Assembly: GCA_021798875.1 (NCBI GenBank)
Contig: JAJZBN010000010.1
Location: 1 to 64,000 of the forward strand
Source: a bacterium
Lineage (GTDB): Bacteria > SZUA-79 > Acidulodesulfobacterales > Acidulodesulfobacteraceae
DNA: 64,000 bases
Direction: 5' to 3'
The notes below the pieces were generated by a model. That model worked only from the letters and a program-made list of their open reading frames with translations, searched no databases and was not told the origin of the DNA. A program made the position numbers and the translations under genes. Each line of letters begins with the position of its first letter. Within the stretch, counting starts at the first letter, position 1. Below, piece after piece: positions 57,098 through 64,000 of the stretch.

Positions 57098-57835
57098 CTA
57101 TAAAATCTGCCTTTCGATAATCGTCATAAATTCATAAGCAAAATCTACCATTTCGTTGACTATGACTCTCACTTTATTGGAATAATAATTATAAGCTATA
57201 ACGGCCGGTATAGCTGCAAACAGCCCTGCGGCCGTAGCTATTAGAGAATCGGCTATTCCAGGAGCTACTACTGCAAGACCGGCGGTTCCCGCCCTCTGAA
57301 TACTTTCAAAAGATGTCATTATGCCCCAAACCGTTCCGAAAAGTCCTATGAAAGGAGCGGTAGAGCCGACCGTAGCAAGAAAAGGCAGGGAAACTTCAAG
57401 TTTTGCTATGGATGAAAGCTGAGATTTTTTTAATGCTCTTTCCACATAAGCTAAATTTTCTTCATTTCTTTCTTTATCGCTTTTCTGCTGATCGTCCGCC
57501 GTTTTTTTCTTAATATTCAGCAATTCTTTATATGTTATATTGAACATAAAAGCTATAGGACTGTAATCCAAATTCCTTGCGGCGGTATAAACATAATCGA
57601 GTCTTTTAGATTCCCAGAAAAGATCAAGAAATTCTTTGTCCTCTTTTCTTGCTTTTCCCAGATAACGAAGCTTGTAAAATATAATAGCCCATGATATTAG
57701 CGAAAAAATAAAAAGTAACAGCAAAACTAATTTTACTACTATATTAGTCGTAAGAATATGCGATAATATGCTCATAGTGCCTGCGCTTCCGGCGGCTATA
57801 TTTCCGGCGTTTCCGCCGATAATTTTATCTATCAT
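57098..57835 (-). CDS. tolQ: MotA/TolQ/ExbB proton channel family protein
   Basis: 245 residues with three membrane helices (about 33-53, 148-170 and 185-208). The helix-2 motif LPFLATVGSTAPFIGLFGTVWGIM and helix 3 AVVAPGIADSLIATAAGLFAAIPAVIAYN are diagnostic. With TolR it forms the proton channel powering TolA. It heads the tolQ-R-A-B-cpoB operon and is divergent from nrdJ. AGG lies about 6 bases before the ATG. Confidence 0.95.
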   Translation of the reverse strand: MIDKIIGGNAGNIAAGSAGTMSILSHILTTNIVVKLVLLLLFIFSLISWAIIFYKLRYLGKARKEDKEFLDLFWESKRLDYVYTAARNLDYSPIAFMFNITYKELLNIKKKTADDQQKSDKERNEENLAYVERALKKSQLSSIAKLEVSLPFLATVGSTAPFIGLFGTVWGIMTSFESIQRAGTAGLAVVAPGIADSLIATAAGLFAAIPAVIAYNYYSNKVRVIVNEMVDFAYEFMTIIERQIL

Positions 57836-57949
57836 TATAAACCTGAGTTCCTCCGATTTTATTTTTTTATAGTTTCTTAGTTTCTCTTAGTTTATTTATT
57901 TGAATTTTATATGTTTTTAGATTATAAATCTTTTTTGTAAAAAAATCTA

Positions 57950-57978
57950 TTGACAAAAAAATAATTACAATATATTGT
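57950..57978 (+). promoter_or_regulatory. Predicted sigma70-like promoter of nrdJ
   Basis: A perfect -35 TTGACA at 57950-57955 is followed 17 bases later by the -10 TATTGT (57973-57978, 4 of 6 consensus). The first NrdR box overlaps the -10. Confidence 0.55.
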
Positions 57979-57980
57979 AT
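57965..57980 (+). promoter_or_regulatory. Predicted NrdR box 1
   Basis: The core CAATATATTG (57968-57977) matches the NrdR consensus core CWATATATWG exactly. It overlaps the nrdJ -10 region, a position suited to repression by nucleotide-bound NrdR. Confidence 0.65.
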
Positions 57981-57995
57981 AGAAATAAAAAATAT

Positions 57996-58011
57996 TATCT
58001 ATATATTGAGG
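57996..58011 (+). promoter_or_regulatory. Predicted NrdR box 2
   Basis: The core CTATATATTG (57999-58008) matches CWATATATWG exactly. It starts 31 bp after the core of box 1, which is the known spacing of paired NrdR boxes (three helical turns). It overlaps the GAGGAG ribosome-binding site of nrdJ. Confidence 0.65.
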
Positions 58012-58018
58012 AGCGATT

Positions 58019-60538
58019 ATGAAAAAACAAAATTCGGATATTTTAAGCAACGATCCGCTTGCGGAAAAATTTTCGGAAAATGCCGTTACCGTCCTAAAAA
58101 AAAGATACTTGGCTAAAGATGAAAAAGGCGAAATCATCGAAACCATAACAGAACTATTTAAGAGGGTCGCCGAAAACATATCGTCGGCAGATTTAAATTA
58201 CGGCAAATCGGAAAAAGATGCTAAAACTACTTCAAATATTTTTTTTGAAGAAATGTCTTCCCTGCGCTTTCTTCCAAATTCGCCTACCTTAATGAATGCA
58301 GGAAGGCCTCTGCAGCAGCTTTCGGCTTGTTTCGTACTACCTATAGAAGATTCTATGGAATCGATATTCGAAACTATAAAAAATACGGCGCTTATACATC
58401 AAAGCGGCGGCGGAACCGGTTTTTCTTTTTCGTCTTTAAGGCCGAAAAACGATACGGTGCACTCGACTAAGGGCGTTTCAAGCGGTCCGGTTTCGTTTAT
58501 GCAGGTATTCAACAGCGCAACCGAAGCTATCAAGCAGGGAGGGACAAGGCGCGGCGCCAATATGGGCATTTTAAGAATAGACCATCCCGATATAATTGAT
58601 TTTATTACCTCGAAAAAAGATACGTCAAAATTAAACAACTTCAATATTTCCGTAGCAATAACGGAAGATTTTATGAATCATGCTTTAAAAAATGAAGACT
58701 ATCCGTTAATAAACCCAAGAAATAACGAAACGGTGAAATATTTAAACGCAAAAGAGGTTTTCGATTTAATCGTCGAAACGGCATGGTCGAGCGGCGAACC
58801 GGGAATAGTCTTTATCGACAGAATTAACAAGCTGAATCCGGTGCCGAATGCCGGAAAAATAGAAGCGACTAATCCTTGCGGGGAACAGCCTTTAGTAGCT
58901 TACGAATCCTGCAACTTAGGGTCTATTAACATCGGAAAATTCGTAAAGGACGTAAAGGAAAATAAAATTAAAAAAGATACGGCTAATATTGCGGAATATC
59001 TGAAAAAACTTGAAAGCAATCCAGACGATATCATTGACGGCTACCTTAGCTACATAGACTTCGATAAACTTAAAAGCACAGTCCATACCGCGGTTCATTT
59101 TTTAGATAACGTAATAGAAAAAAACCGTTATCCTTTAGAAAAAATTAAAAAAATGACGCTTTCAAACAGAAAAATAGGCCTTGGAATAATGGGATATGCC
59201 GATACGCTGATAAAATTGGGTGTACCTTACGACAGCGAACTTGCGCTGAAAATAGCCGAAAACATCATGGGCTTCATAGATAAAGAGTCTAAAGTAAAAT
59301 CCGAAGAGCTTGGCGTTGAACGCGGCAGTTTTCCAAATTTTAAAGGTTCTTTGTGGGAAAAAAAAGGATACAAAGCGATGAGAAACGCCACTACCACTAC
59401 GATAGCGCCTACCGGCACTATAAGTATGATAGGCGGCGCTTCCAGCGGCATAGAACCTCTTTTCGCATTAGCTTACGAAAGACGCGTACTCGATAAACAA
59501 AGATTAATAGAAACGGATAAAAATCTTAAAGCCGTTTTGGATGCGATGGGCGTATATTCCGATAAATTAATAGATTATATAGCTAAAAACGGCAGTCTCG
59601 GAAAAACTTATAAAAAAGATATTGCCGATTTATTAACTGAAAAAGAATTCGAATACTTAAGCAGAATATTTATAACTTCGCATGATATTGCGCCGAAATG
59701 GCACGTTATGACGCAGGCGGCTTTTCAAAAATTTACCGATAACGCCGTAAGTAAAACCGTTAATTTTCCTAACTACGCAAAAAAAGAAGATATAGAAGAG
59801 GTTTACACCCTTGCTTTTAATCTTAATTTAAAAGGCATAACCGTATATAGGGACGGTTCAAGGGAGCAGGTATTGACTGCAGGTTCTTCGGAAAGTTCTA
59901 AAGAGAAAAAAACAGAAGAAACATCTAATCAAAAAAATCAAAAAAGCGGCATGCAGATAGAACCAAGAAAACGTCCGGATATAATAAGGGGCGTAACCGT
60001 TAAAACAGTTACCGGATGCGGACCTATGTACGTTACTATCAACTACGACGAAAACGGTAATCCTTTCGAAATATTTAACTCTATCGGCAAATCCGGCGGC
60101 TGCGCCCAGTCGCAAACAGAATCCACGGGAAGAATGGTAAGCTTGGCATTAAGGTCGGGAATAGGCGCTGAAGAAATAATAAACCAGCTAAAAGGCATAA
60201 GATGCAACATCCCATACGGTTTCGGAGGAAATATAATATATTCGTGCGCAGATGCGATAGGCAAGGCTTTAGAAAAAAGCCTGCGAGAAAAAATAACTTC
60301 TCAAAATAATTCTTTGTGCTGCGAAAAAAATTCTTTGTCGTCATCCTTATCGTCTTCGTCGTCTTCGTCTTTATCGGCAACTCAATCCTGCGCTGCTTCA
60401 AGCAACTCTAGTAATGAAACATATGCAGTCCAAGGAATCCAAGGAAGGGGGGCATGCCCCTCCTGCGGCGGCTCAAACCTTAAGCATGCCGAAGGCTGTA
60501 CGGTATGTTTGGACTGCGGTTATTCCGATTGCGGCTGA
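58019..60538 (+). CDS. nrdJ: Vitamin B12-dependent ribonucleotide reductase
   Basis: 839 residues. Class II ribonucleotide reductase makes deoxyribonucleotides using adenosylcobalamin and needs no oxygen. Visible are LSACFVLPIEDSM (first redox Cys), IHQSGGGTGFSFS, the radical-site NPCGEQPLVAYESCNLG, and GLGIMGYADTL. The TSCPSC-like C-terminus is a zinc ribbon, CPSCGGSNLKHAEGCTVC, with a DCGYSDCG tail. It is preceded by a serine-rich linker of about 30 residues. GAGGAG precedes the ATG. Two NrdR boxes cover the promoter, and a hairpin terminator follows. It would consume the cobalamin pathway that includes cobQ. Confidence 0.96.
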   Translation: MKKQNSDILSNDPLAEKFSENAVTVLKKRYLAKDEKGEIIETITELFKRVAENISSADLNYGKSEKDAKTTSNIFFEEMSSLRFLPNSPTLMNAGRPLQQLSACFVLPIEDSMESIFETIKNTALIHQSGGGTGFSFSSLRPKNDTVHSTKGVSSGPVSFMQVFNSATEAIKQGGTRRGANMGILRIDHPDIIDFITSKKDTSKLNNFNISVAITEDFMNHALKNEDYPLINPRNNETVKYLNAKEVFDLIVETAWSSGEPGIVFIDRINKLNPVPNAGKIEATNPCGEQPLVAYESCNLGSINIGKFVKDVKENKIKKDTANIAEYLKKLESNPDDIIDGYLSYIDFDKLKSTVHTAVHFLDNVIEKNRYPLEKIKKMTLSNRKIGLGIMGYADTLIKLGVPYDSELALKIAENIMGFIDKESKVKSEELGVERGSFPNFKGSLWEKKGYKAMRNATTTTIAPTGTISMIGGASSGIEPLFALAYERRVLDKQRLIETDKNLKAVLDAMGVYSDKLIDYIAKNGSLGKTYKKDIADLLTEKEFEYLSRIFITSHDIAPKWHVMTQAAFQKFTDNAVSKTVNFPNYAKKEDIEEVYTLAFNLNLKGITVYRDGSREQVLTAGSSESSKEKKTEETSNQKNQKSGMQIEPRKRPDIIRGVTVKTVTGCGPMYVTINYDENGNPFEIFNSIGKSGGCAQSQTESTGRMVSLALRSGIGAEEIINQLKGIRCNIPYGFGGNIIYSCADAIGKALEKSLREKITSQNNSLCCEKNSLSSSLSSSSSSSLSATQSCAASSNSSNETYAVQGIQGRGACPSCGGSNLKHAEGCTVCLDCGYSDCG

Positions 60539-60579
60539 TGCAATAATAATAATTATACAACATAAACAATCCGAATATA

Positions 60580-60626
60580 AATTCCCCGCATATTTATTCA
60601 ATACTTTATACTATATGCGGGGAATT
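60580..60626 (+). terminator. Hairpin terminator of nrdJ
   Basis: A perfect 13-base stem (60580-60592 AATTCCCCGCATA with 60614-60626) starts 41 bases past the nrdJ stop. The loop is 21 bases, and the hairpin is followed by the T-rich GTCATTTTCT. It lies in the 311-base gap to the hemerythrin gene, which also holds an operator palindrome but no gene. Confidence 0.7.
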
Positions 60627-60687
60627 GTCATTTTCTAATTCCCCATAAAAAAATAAATCTTATTTATATTTATTAATTTTTTAAACT

Positions 60688-60733
60688 ATAAAACTAATTT
60701 GTGACTTTAGTCAATGTCATAAATTAGTTTTAT
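60688..60733. promoter_or_regulatory. 46-bp near-perfect palindrome upstream of the hemerythrin gene
   Basis: The 18-base arms 60688-60705 (ATAAAACTAATTTGTGAC) and 60716-60733 match at 17 of 18 positions around a 10-base centre. The structure contains the CRP/FNR-type site at 60699-60715 and ends at a -10-like TATGAT (60731-60736). It may be an operator for a dimeric regulator or an RNA hairpin. Confidence 0.6.
60699..60715 (+). promoter_or_regulatory. CRP/FNR-family operator (hemerythrin gene)
   Basis: The 17-mer TTGTGACTTTAGTCAAT resembles CRP/HcpR (TGTGA-N6-TCACA) and DNR (TTGAT-N4-ATCAA) sites. It agrees at 15 of 17 positions with the minus-strand site at 63835-63851. A TATGATAAA element begins 15 bases downstream. 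Confidence 0.55.
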
Positions 60734-60849
60734 GATAAAATAAAACATATAAAATAAAACGGCATAGAAACCGAAACATACGAAACATCCAAAAATACAC
60801 GGAATGTTCGTATATATAAAATAATAACGAAATAAAATAGGGAGAAAAA

Positions 60850-61329
60850 ATGAATACTTACAACGAAAACGACGCTAAACTCAATCCGCTCGACGCTTTA
60901 AGAGAGGAGCACACGGAAATAAGAACCGCTTTAAGTAAATTCGGAAATGTTTTAAAAAAAATACCCGCAGGCGTTTCGGATTCGGAGCTTAATGAAATAT
61001 CCGAATATTTAGATAAAGACATCGAATTGCATTTCAAAAGAGAAGAAGATGCTTTGTTTCCAGTTTTGGGCAATTATATAGGCATAGAAACTGGACCCAT
61101 AAACGTTATGATAATAGAACATAATAGCTGCAGAGAATTAACGGTAGATTTAAAGAAAAAAATAGAAGATAAAGACCATAAGTCCGTAGTATCTGCAGGA
61201 AAAGCATTAATAGAGCTTTTATCGGAGCATGAAGACAAAGAAGACGGCATATTGTTTCATATTGCCGAAATGCAGCTTAGTCATGACGAAAAACAGGACA
61301 TTATGAAAAAAATGATTGCAATTAATTAA
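60850..61329 (+). CDS. Hemerythrin domain protein
   Basis: 159 residues, one four-helix hemerythrin-like domain. Iron ligands are visible as EEHTEI (first H), ELHFKREEDALFPVL (H-x3-E), IEHNSC and EHEDKEDGILFH. Such proteins bind a di-iron centre and act in oxygen or nitric-oxide handling or in iron-sulfur repair. AGGGAGA lies 6 bases before the ATG. It is 79 bases upstream of the DUF2249 gene in the same direction. Its promoter region carries a CRP/FNR-type operator. Confidence 0.88.
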   Translation: MNTYNENDAKLNPLDALREEHTEIRTALSKFGNVLKKIPAGVSDSELNEISEYLDKDIELHFKREEDALFPVLGNYIGIETGPINVMIIEHNSCRELTVDLKKKIEDKDHKSVVSAGKALIELLSEHEDKEDGILFHIAEMQLSHDEKQDIMKKMIAIN

Positions 61330-61408
61330 TATCGTAACATTAATTAGTATCAAAATAGTATCAAAATTAAATTTAATTTTTGCAAAAAAATAAGGAGAAT
61401 ATAATATT

Positions 61409-61948
61409 ATGAAAGACATAACGGACTTAAAAAAAATAACGCTCGACGTAAGGGAAGACATTAAAAGCGGCAACGATCCGTTTAAAAAAATAATGGAAAC
61501 GGTCAATAATTTAAATGAAGAAGAAGCCCTTGTTTTAATTAACAGTTTCGAACCATTTCCGCTTTATTCGGTTTTAAAAAACAAGGGCTTTGAACATATA
61601 ACCAACAACACGCCTGAAGGATTCGAAATAATTTTTTTCAGAAGCGGCGGCGAAATAAAACCGATAAAAGTATCCGAAGGTGCTGACGAAAACCAATTCG
61701 ACGATGAAGATTTAAAAAACCTTGCGCACAAACAGAATATTATTGAACTCGACGTCAGAGGGCTAGAGCCGCCGCAGCCGCTTTTAAAAATATTTGCGTC
61801 GCTGGAAAACTTAAAGAAAGACGAAACGATTCATATAATACACGAAAGAAAACCCATACACCTGTATCCAAGATTAAAAGACGCAGGGTATAAATTCTTG
61901 ACGGAAGAAACTGCAGGCGACCTTTATACGATAAAAATTTGGAAATAA
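61409..61948 (+). CDS. DUF2249 protein with two repeats
   Basis: 179 residues made of two DUF2249-like units. The first is about residues 7-75 (LDVREDIKSGNDPF ... LVLINSFEPFPLYSVL), the second about 110-178 (LDVRGLEPPQPLLKI ... IIHERKPIHLYPRL). The fold is of unknown function and is frequently encoded next to hemerythrin, NnrS or nitric-oxide-response genes. AAGGAGA precedes the ATG. It is followed by a hairpin with a T-tract. The double repeat is unusual compared with the common single-domain form. Confidence 0.82.
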   Translation: MKDITDLKKITLDVREDIKSGNDPFKKIMETVNNLNEEEALVLINSFEPFPLYSVLKNKGFEHITNNTPEGFEIIFFRSGGEIKPIKVSEGADENQFDDEDLKNLAHKQNIIELDVRGLEPPQPLLKIFASLENLKKDETIHIIHERKPIHLYPRLKDAGYKFLTEETAGDLYTIKIWK

Positions 61949-62027
61949 AACAATAGATGGAAATAAAAATAGAACCGATACAAAAGATAACGGGCAACCT
62001 GCTATAACGCAAAAAAATAAATCCATG

Positions 62028-62076
62028 GGCGAGATAACGGCGTCAAAATTCAAATTTAATGCCGTTATCGCCTTTT
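62028..62076 (+). terminator. Terminator after the DUF2249 gene
   Basis: The arms GGCGAGATAACGGC (62028-62041) and GCCGTTATCGCC (62061-62072) pair with a two-base bulge around 19 bases, followed by TTTT. The position between the convergent DUF2249 and membrane-protein genes fits a terminator. Confidence 0.65.
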
Positions 62077-62091
62077 AAATTCCGGTTTTTC

Positions 62092-63348
62092 TTACCATCC
62101 CATAGAAAATATATGCAGCATAAGCAGTATGGATGCCGCAAAAAGAACTGCGGCGGCAAGCTGTACCAAATAAAATATCCAAAAAATAGAACCTGCCATA
62201 AACATTGCAAATATTACGTATTCAAAATATTTAGTTTTCAAATCCGAAAACAGTTTTCCGTAAGCTCCTTTTTTTGCCTTTTCAAAAGCTTTAAGACTTA
62301 TTAGAAACGGAAATATTTTGTGGAGGAAACCTATAATTACCATTCCGGCAAAGCAGAACAGACCTAAAAAAGCAAATATATAATAAAGATAATAATCGCC
62401 GTTCATACCTATTAATACGAATAATTTTTCCTGCGGAACGATATTTATAATCAGACCTGCAAGTACCGCCGCAACTAAAAATATAATGCCGGCATAAAGA
62501 TAAAACGTAGTAATATCAAACTTTTTCTTTATCCGTTTTAACATAAGACCTAAAAATATATAGCAGTACAAAAGGATGCCTGCACCTAAAAGCCATCCTC
62601 CCGCTTCATTTAAATAAATATGAACGGCCGACCCGTTTTCGAAAAACGAAGATGCAAGCATCGCTATAATTCCTGCGTTAATAACGGTTAAATCCGTTTT
62701 CCAGTATAAATTATCCGGTGCTTTAGTCATATAAAACATCGGGAGCAGTCTGTATGAAACTGCTATAAAAAGCATTATAACGAAACCAGCAAACATAAGA
62801 TAAATATGGTCTTGCAATATATCGTAAATATTGAGTCCTATTTTAAAATTAAAAGTTAAAGCCAGATACAGCCCTATGGTCAATCCTATAAGCAGATAAG
62901 AATACGAGAATGCTATTCCCAAAGAAGAATAATCCCATTTCTTAACCTTTTTTATACTTATCAAAATGTTTATATTATACGTTAAAAGCGATATAAAAAG
63001 CAGGATACCGCCCGCGGCTATCACGACTCCCCAGAGATAATGCATTCCAATGACGAAAAGCAATAAAGAAATTACGTATCCGTAATAAACCGGCACAAAA
63101 AGTTTTTCGTAAGCAATTTTCACGCCGAGCGCCACCGGCAGAAGCATATAAGAAGCCCCTATAATTACCATGAGCAAAAAACCGAGCGTAAATATGTGCG
63201 TAAGAGCTATTATTTTATTATTCATAAAAAAATATCCGTTAAAACTTTTATAATCAAAAAACATAACTGCGAAAAAAACCGGCAAAAAAATAAGTGCTGT
63301 TTTTATATGTTTTAATGCTATTTCGATAGAACTATCCGTAGTATTCAT
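62092..63348 (-). CDS. Multi-helix membrane protein resembling heme-copper oxidase subunit I / NnrS-like family
   Basis: 418 residues with about 12 membrane helices. A helix of the form THIFTLGFLLMVIIGASYMLLP near residue 50 is echoed by DHIYLMFAGFVIMLFIAVSYRLLP near 190, an internal pseudo-repeat. Further histidines are in FLHKIFPF and MLHIFSMG. The histidine-in-helix pattern suggests heme binding, as in oxidase-like subunit I or NnrS proteins. No CuB-type histidine pair was recognised. Its neighbours are hemerythrin, DUF2249 and DUF59 genes, a context of oxygen or nitrogen-oxide response. Function is inferred only. Confidence 0.62.
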   Translation of the reverse strand: MNTTDSSIEIALKHIKTALIFLPVFFAVMFFDYKSFNGYFFMNNKIIALTHIFTLGFLLMVIIGASYMLLPVALGVKIAYEKLFVPVYYGYVISLLLFVIGMHYLWGVVIAAGGILLFISLLTYNINILISIKKVKKWDYSSLGIAFSYSYLLIGLTIGLYLALTFNFKIGLNIYDILQDHIYLMFAGFVIMLFIAVSYRLLPMFYMTKAPDNLYWKTDLTVINAGIIAMLASSFFENGSAVHIYLNEAGGWLLGAGILLYCYIFLGLMLKRIKKKFDITTFYLYAGIIFLVAAVLAGLIINIVPQEKLFVLIGMNGDYYLYYIFAFLGLFCFAGMVIIGFLHKIFPFLISLKAFEKAKKGAYGKLFSDLKTKYFEYVIFAMFMAGSIFWIFYLVQLAAAVLFAASILLMLHIFSMGW

Positions 63349-63434
63349 ATGTTTTATTTACCGTCCTTTTTTATGCTTTTATTATATTTTGTTTTATACC
63401 ATCATTTTTTTTTGCTTATCGCATTATTAAGAAA

Positions 63435-63743
63435 TTAATGCGTTTTAAGTCTTTTTAGGGCATCGGTCTTAATCATCGAAGGATTCCATTCCGGCTCCCA
63501 GACGAAATTTACTTTTACGCCGTTAACACCGGGAATGCTTTTAACTGCCTCCTCTACCTCATATTTTATAACGTCGCTTATAGGACAGCCCTTTGCCGTT
63601 AAAGTCATATCTAAACCGACGCCGCCGTTTTGATTTAAATCTATCTTATATACCAGCCCAAGATCCACTATATTTACTTCAAGCTCAGGGTCTATAATGC
63701 CTTTTAATTTTTCCAATATGTCCTTTTCATTAAATTCCACCAT
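63435..63743 (-). CDS. DUF59 (MIP18-type) metal-sulfur cluster assembly protein
   Basis: 102 residues. The fold is the DUF59/PaaD family; IIDPELEVNIVDLGLVYKI and the conserved cysteine in LTAKGCPISDVI are visible. Members help assemble or insert iron-sulfur clusters. AGGAG precedes the ATG at 63743. The upstream region carries a CRP/FNR-type operator (63835-63851) shared with the hemerythrin gene. The gene is separated by 86 bases from the membrane-protein gene downstream, so the two may be cotranscribed. Confidence 0.88.
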   Translation of the reverse strand: MVEFNEKDILEKLKGIIDPELEVNIVDLGLVYKIDLNQNGGVGLDMTLTAKGCPISDVIKYEVEEAVKSIPGVNGVKVNFVWEPEWNPSMIKTDALKRLKTH

Positions 63744-63834
63744 GATAAACTCCTATATTAAAATTTTAAATTTATTCAGTTTTACTTTTTGCTCCCCTTT
63801 AATATAAAGTTTATCAAATTCAAAAAAATATTAA

Positions 63835-63851
63835 ATTGATTTAAGTCACAA
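63835..63851 (-). promoter_or_regulatory. CRP/FNR-family operator (DUF59 gene)
   Basis: The minus strand reads TTGTGACTTAAATCAAT. It matches the hemerythrin-gene site at 15 of 17 positions. It lies 92 bases before the start codon, and a TTTGATAAA element begins 16 bases downstream of it on the minus strand, nearly the spacing seen at the other site. Confidence 0.55.
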
Positions 63852-63860
63852 TTGGATAAT

Positions 63861-63954
63861 AATAATTAAGAATAATTAAGCATTCAGTATTCATAAATTT
63901 TAAATTTTATTGGTATTAATTTAAGAATATTAATTTAAGAATAATTTAAGATTC
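63861..63954. repeat. AT-rich short tandem repeats near the window end
   Basis: AATAATTAAG occurs twice in a row (63861-63880). ATTAATTTAAGAAT occurs twice in a row (63915-63942), followed by a partial third. The 257-base stretch after the DUF59 gene holds these, the operator and no supported gene. Confidence 0.7.
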
Positions 63955-64000
63955 GGTTATCTCCTCTTAACTATTCTATATAATTCGTGTTTGTAAAATT

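Noticed and set aside
63420-63442. 7-bp stem near the DUF59 stop codon as its terminator
   Set aside because: On the minus strand the hairpin is followed by A-rich, not T-rich, sequence, so it does not fit a terminator of that gene.
63957-64000. Possible C-terminal end of a minus-strand gene at the window edge (FYKHELYRIVKRR)
   Set aside because: Only 14 codons are visible, which is too short to support a gene.

Overview
The window is AT-rich chromosomal DNA from a free-living Gram-negative bacterium. A Tol envelope system (tolQ, tolR, tolA, tolB, cpoB), lipid and isoprenoid genes, and a single-type DnaE replicase support this. The exact lineage cannot be fixed from sequence alone. The low GC, the B12-dependent ribonucleotide reductase, the aconitase of about 640 residues, three GH57 enzymes, and a GAF/HD-GYP protein with a CW-type cysteine cluster together recall Deltaproteobacteria-like lineages; this is an inference. 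Almost everything is ordinary, densely packed core genome on the minus strand. No transposase, integrase, phage gene, rRNA, tRNA or CRISPR array was seen.

Layout. 1-934: two tandem small c-type cytochromes, the first cut by the window edge. 1086-3285 (+): thiE-ftsE-ftsX. 3316-6854 (-): cobQ and a GAF/HD-GYP regulator. 6890-16338 (-): accA, dnaE, guaA, guaB, ppx/gppA, gamma carbonic anhydrase. 16508-22081 (-): the classic rpsB-tsf-pyrH-frr-uppS-cdsA-dxr series, with a possible pseudoknot in the rpsB leader. 22539-35519 (-): polysaccharide deacetylase, argJ, secA, pmbA, ppsR, rhodanese, GNAT (ArgA-like), recN, nadK, aconitase. 35708-38570 (-): exopolysaccharide priming transferase and O-antigen-ligase-like protein. 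38600-47477 (-): an alpha-glucan block of glgA, three different GH57 enzymes and a DUF4912 protein. 47633-50227 (-): panC, an amidohydrolase, panD. 50246-57835 (-): nucleotidyltransferase-like protein, TPR protein, rsmA, tsaD, then cpoB-tolB-tolA-tolR-tolQ. 58019-63743: nrdJ (+), then hemerythrin and double-DUF2249 genes (+) facing a heme-copper-oxidase-like membrane protein and a DUF59 gene (-).

What stands out. (1) Families of short palindromic repeats sit almost only at the 3' ends of genes. Their arms differ between families while the core is kept. One pair encodes the last 12 residues of PanC. (2) nrdJ has two NrdR-box cores exactly 31 bp apart over its promoter and ribosome-binding site, and its cofactor pathway is represented by cobQ. 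(3) The hemerythrin and DUF59 genes, at opposite ends of a small nitrosative-stress-like module, share a 17-bp CRP/FNR-type operator at similar distance from a -10-like element. (4) The rpsB 5' leader has two interleaved perfect complementary segments next to the Shine-Dalgarno sequence. (5) A 12-base G tract sits at the 3' end of the HD-GYP gene. Several genes start at TTG (ftsE, ftsX, ppx, cdsA, tsf).
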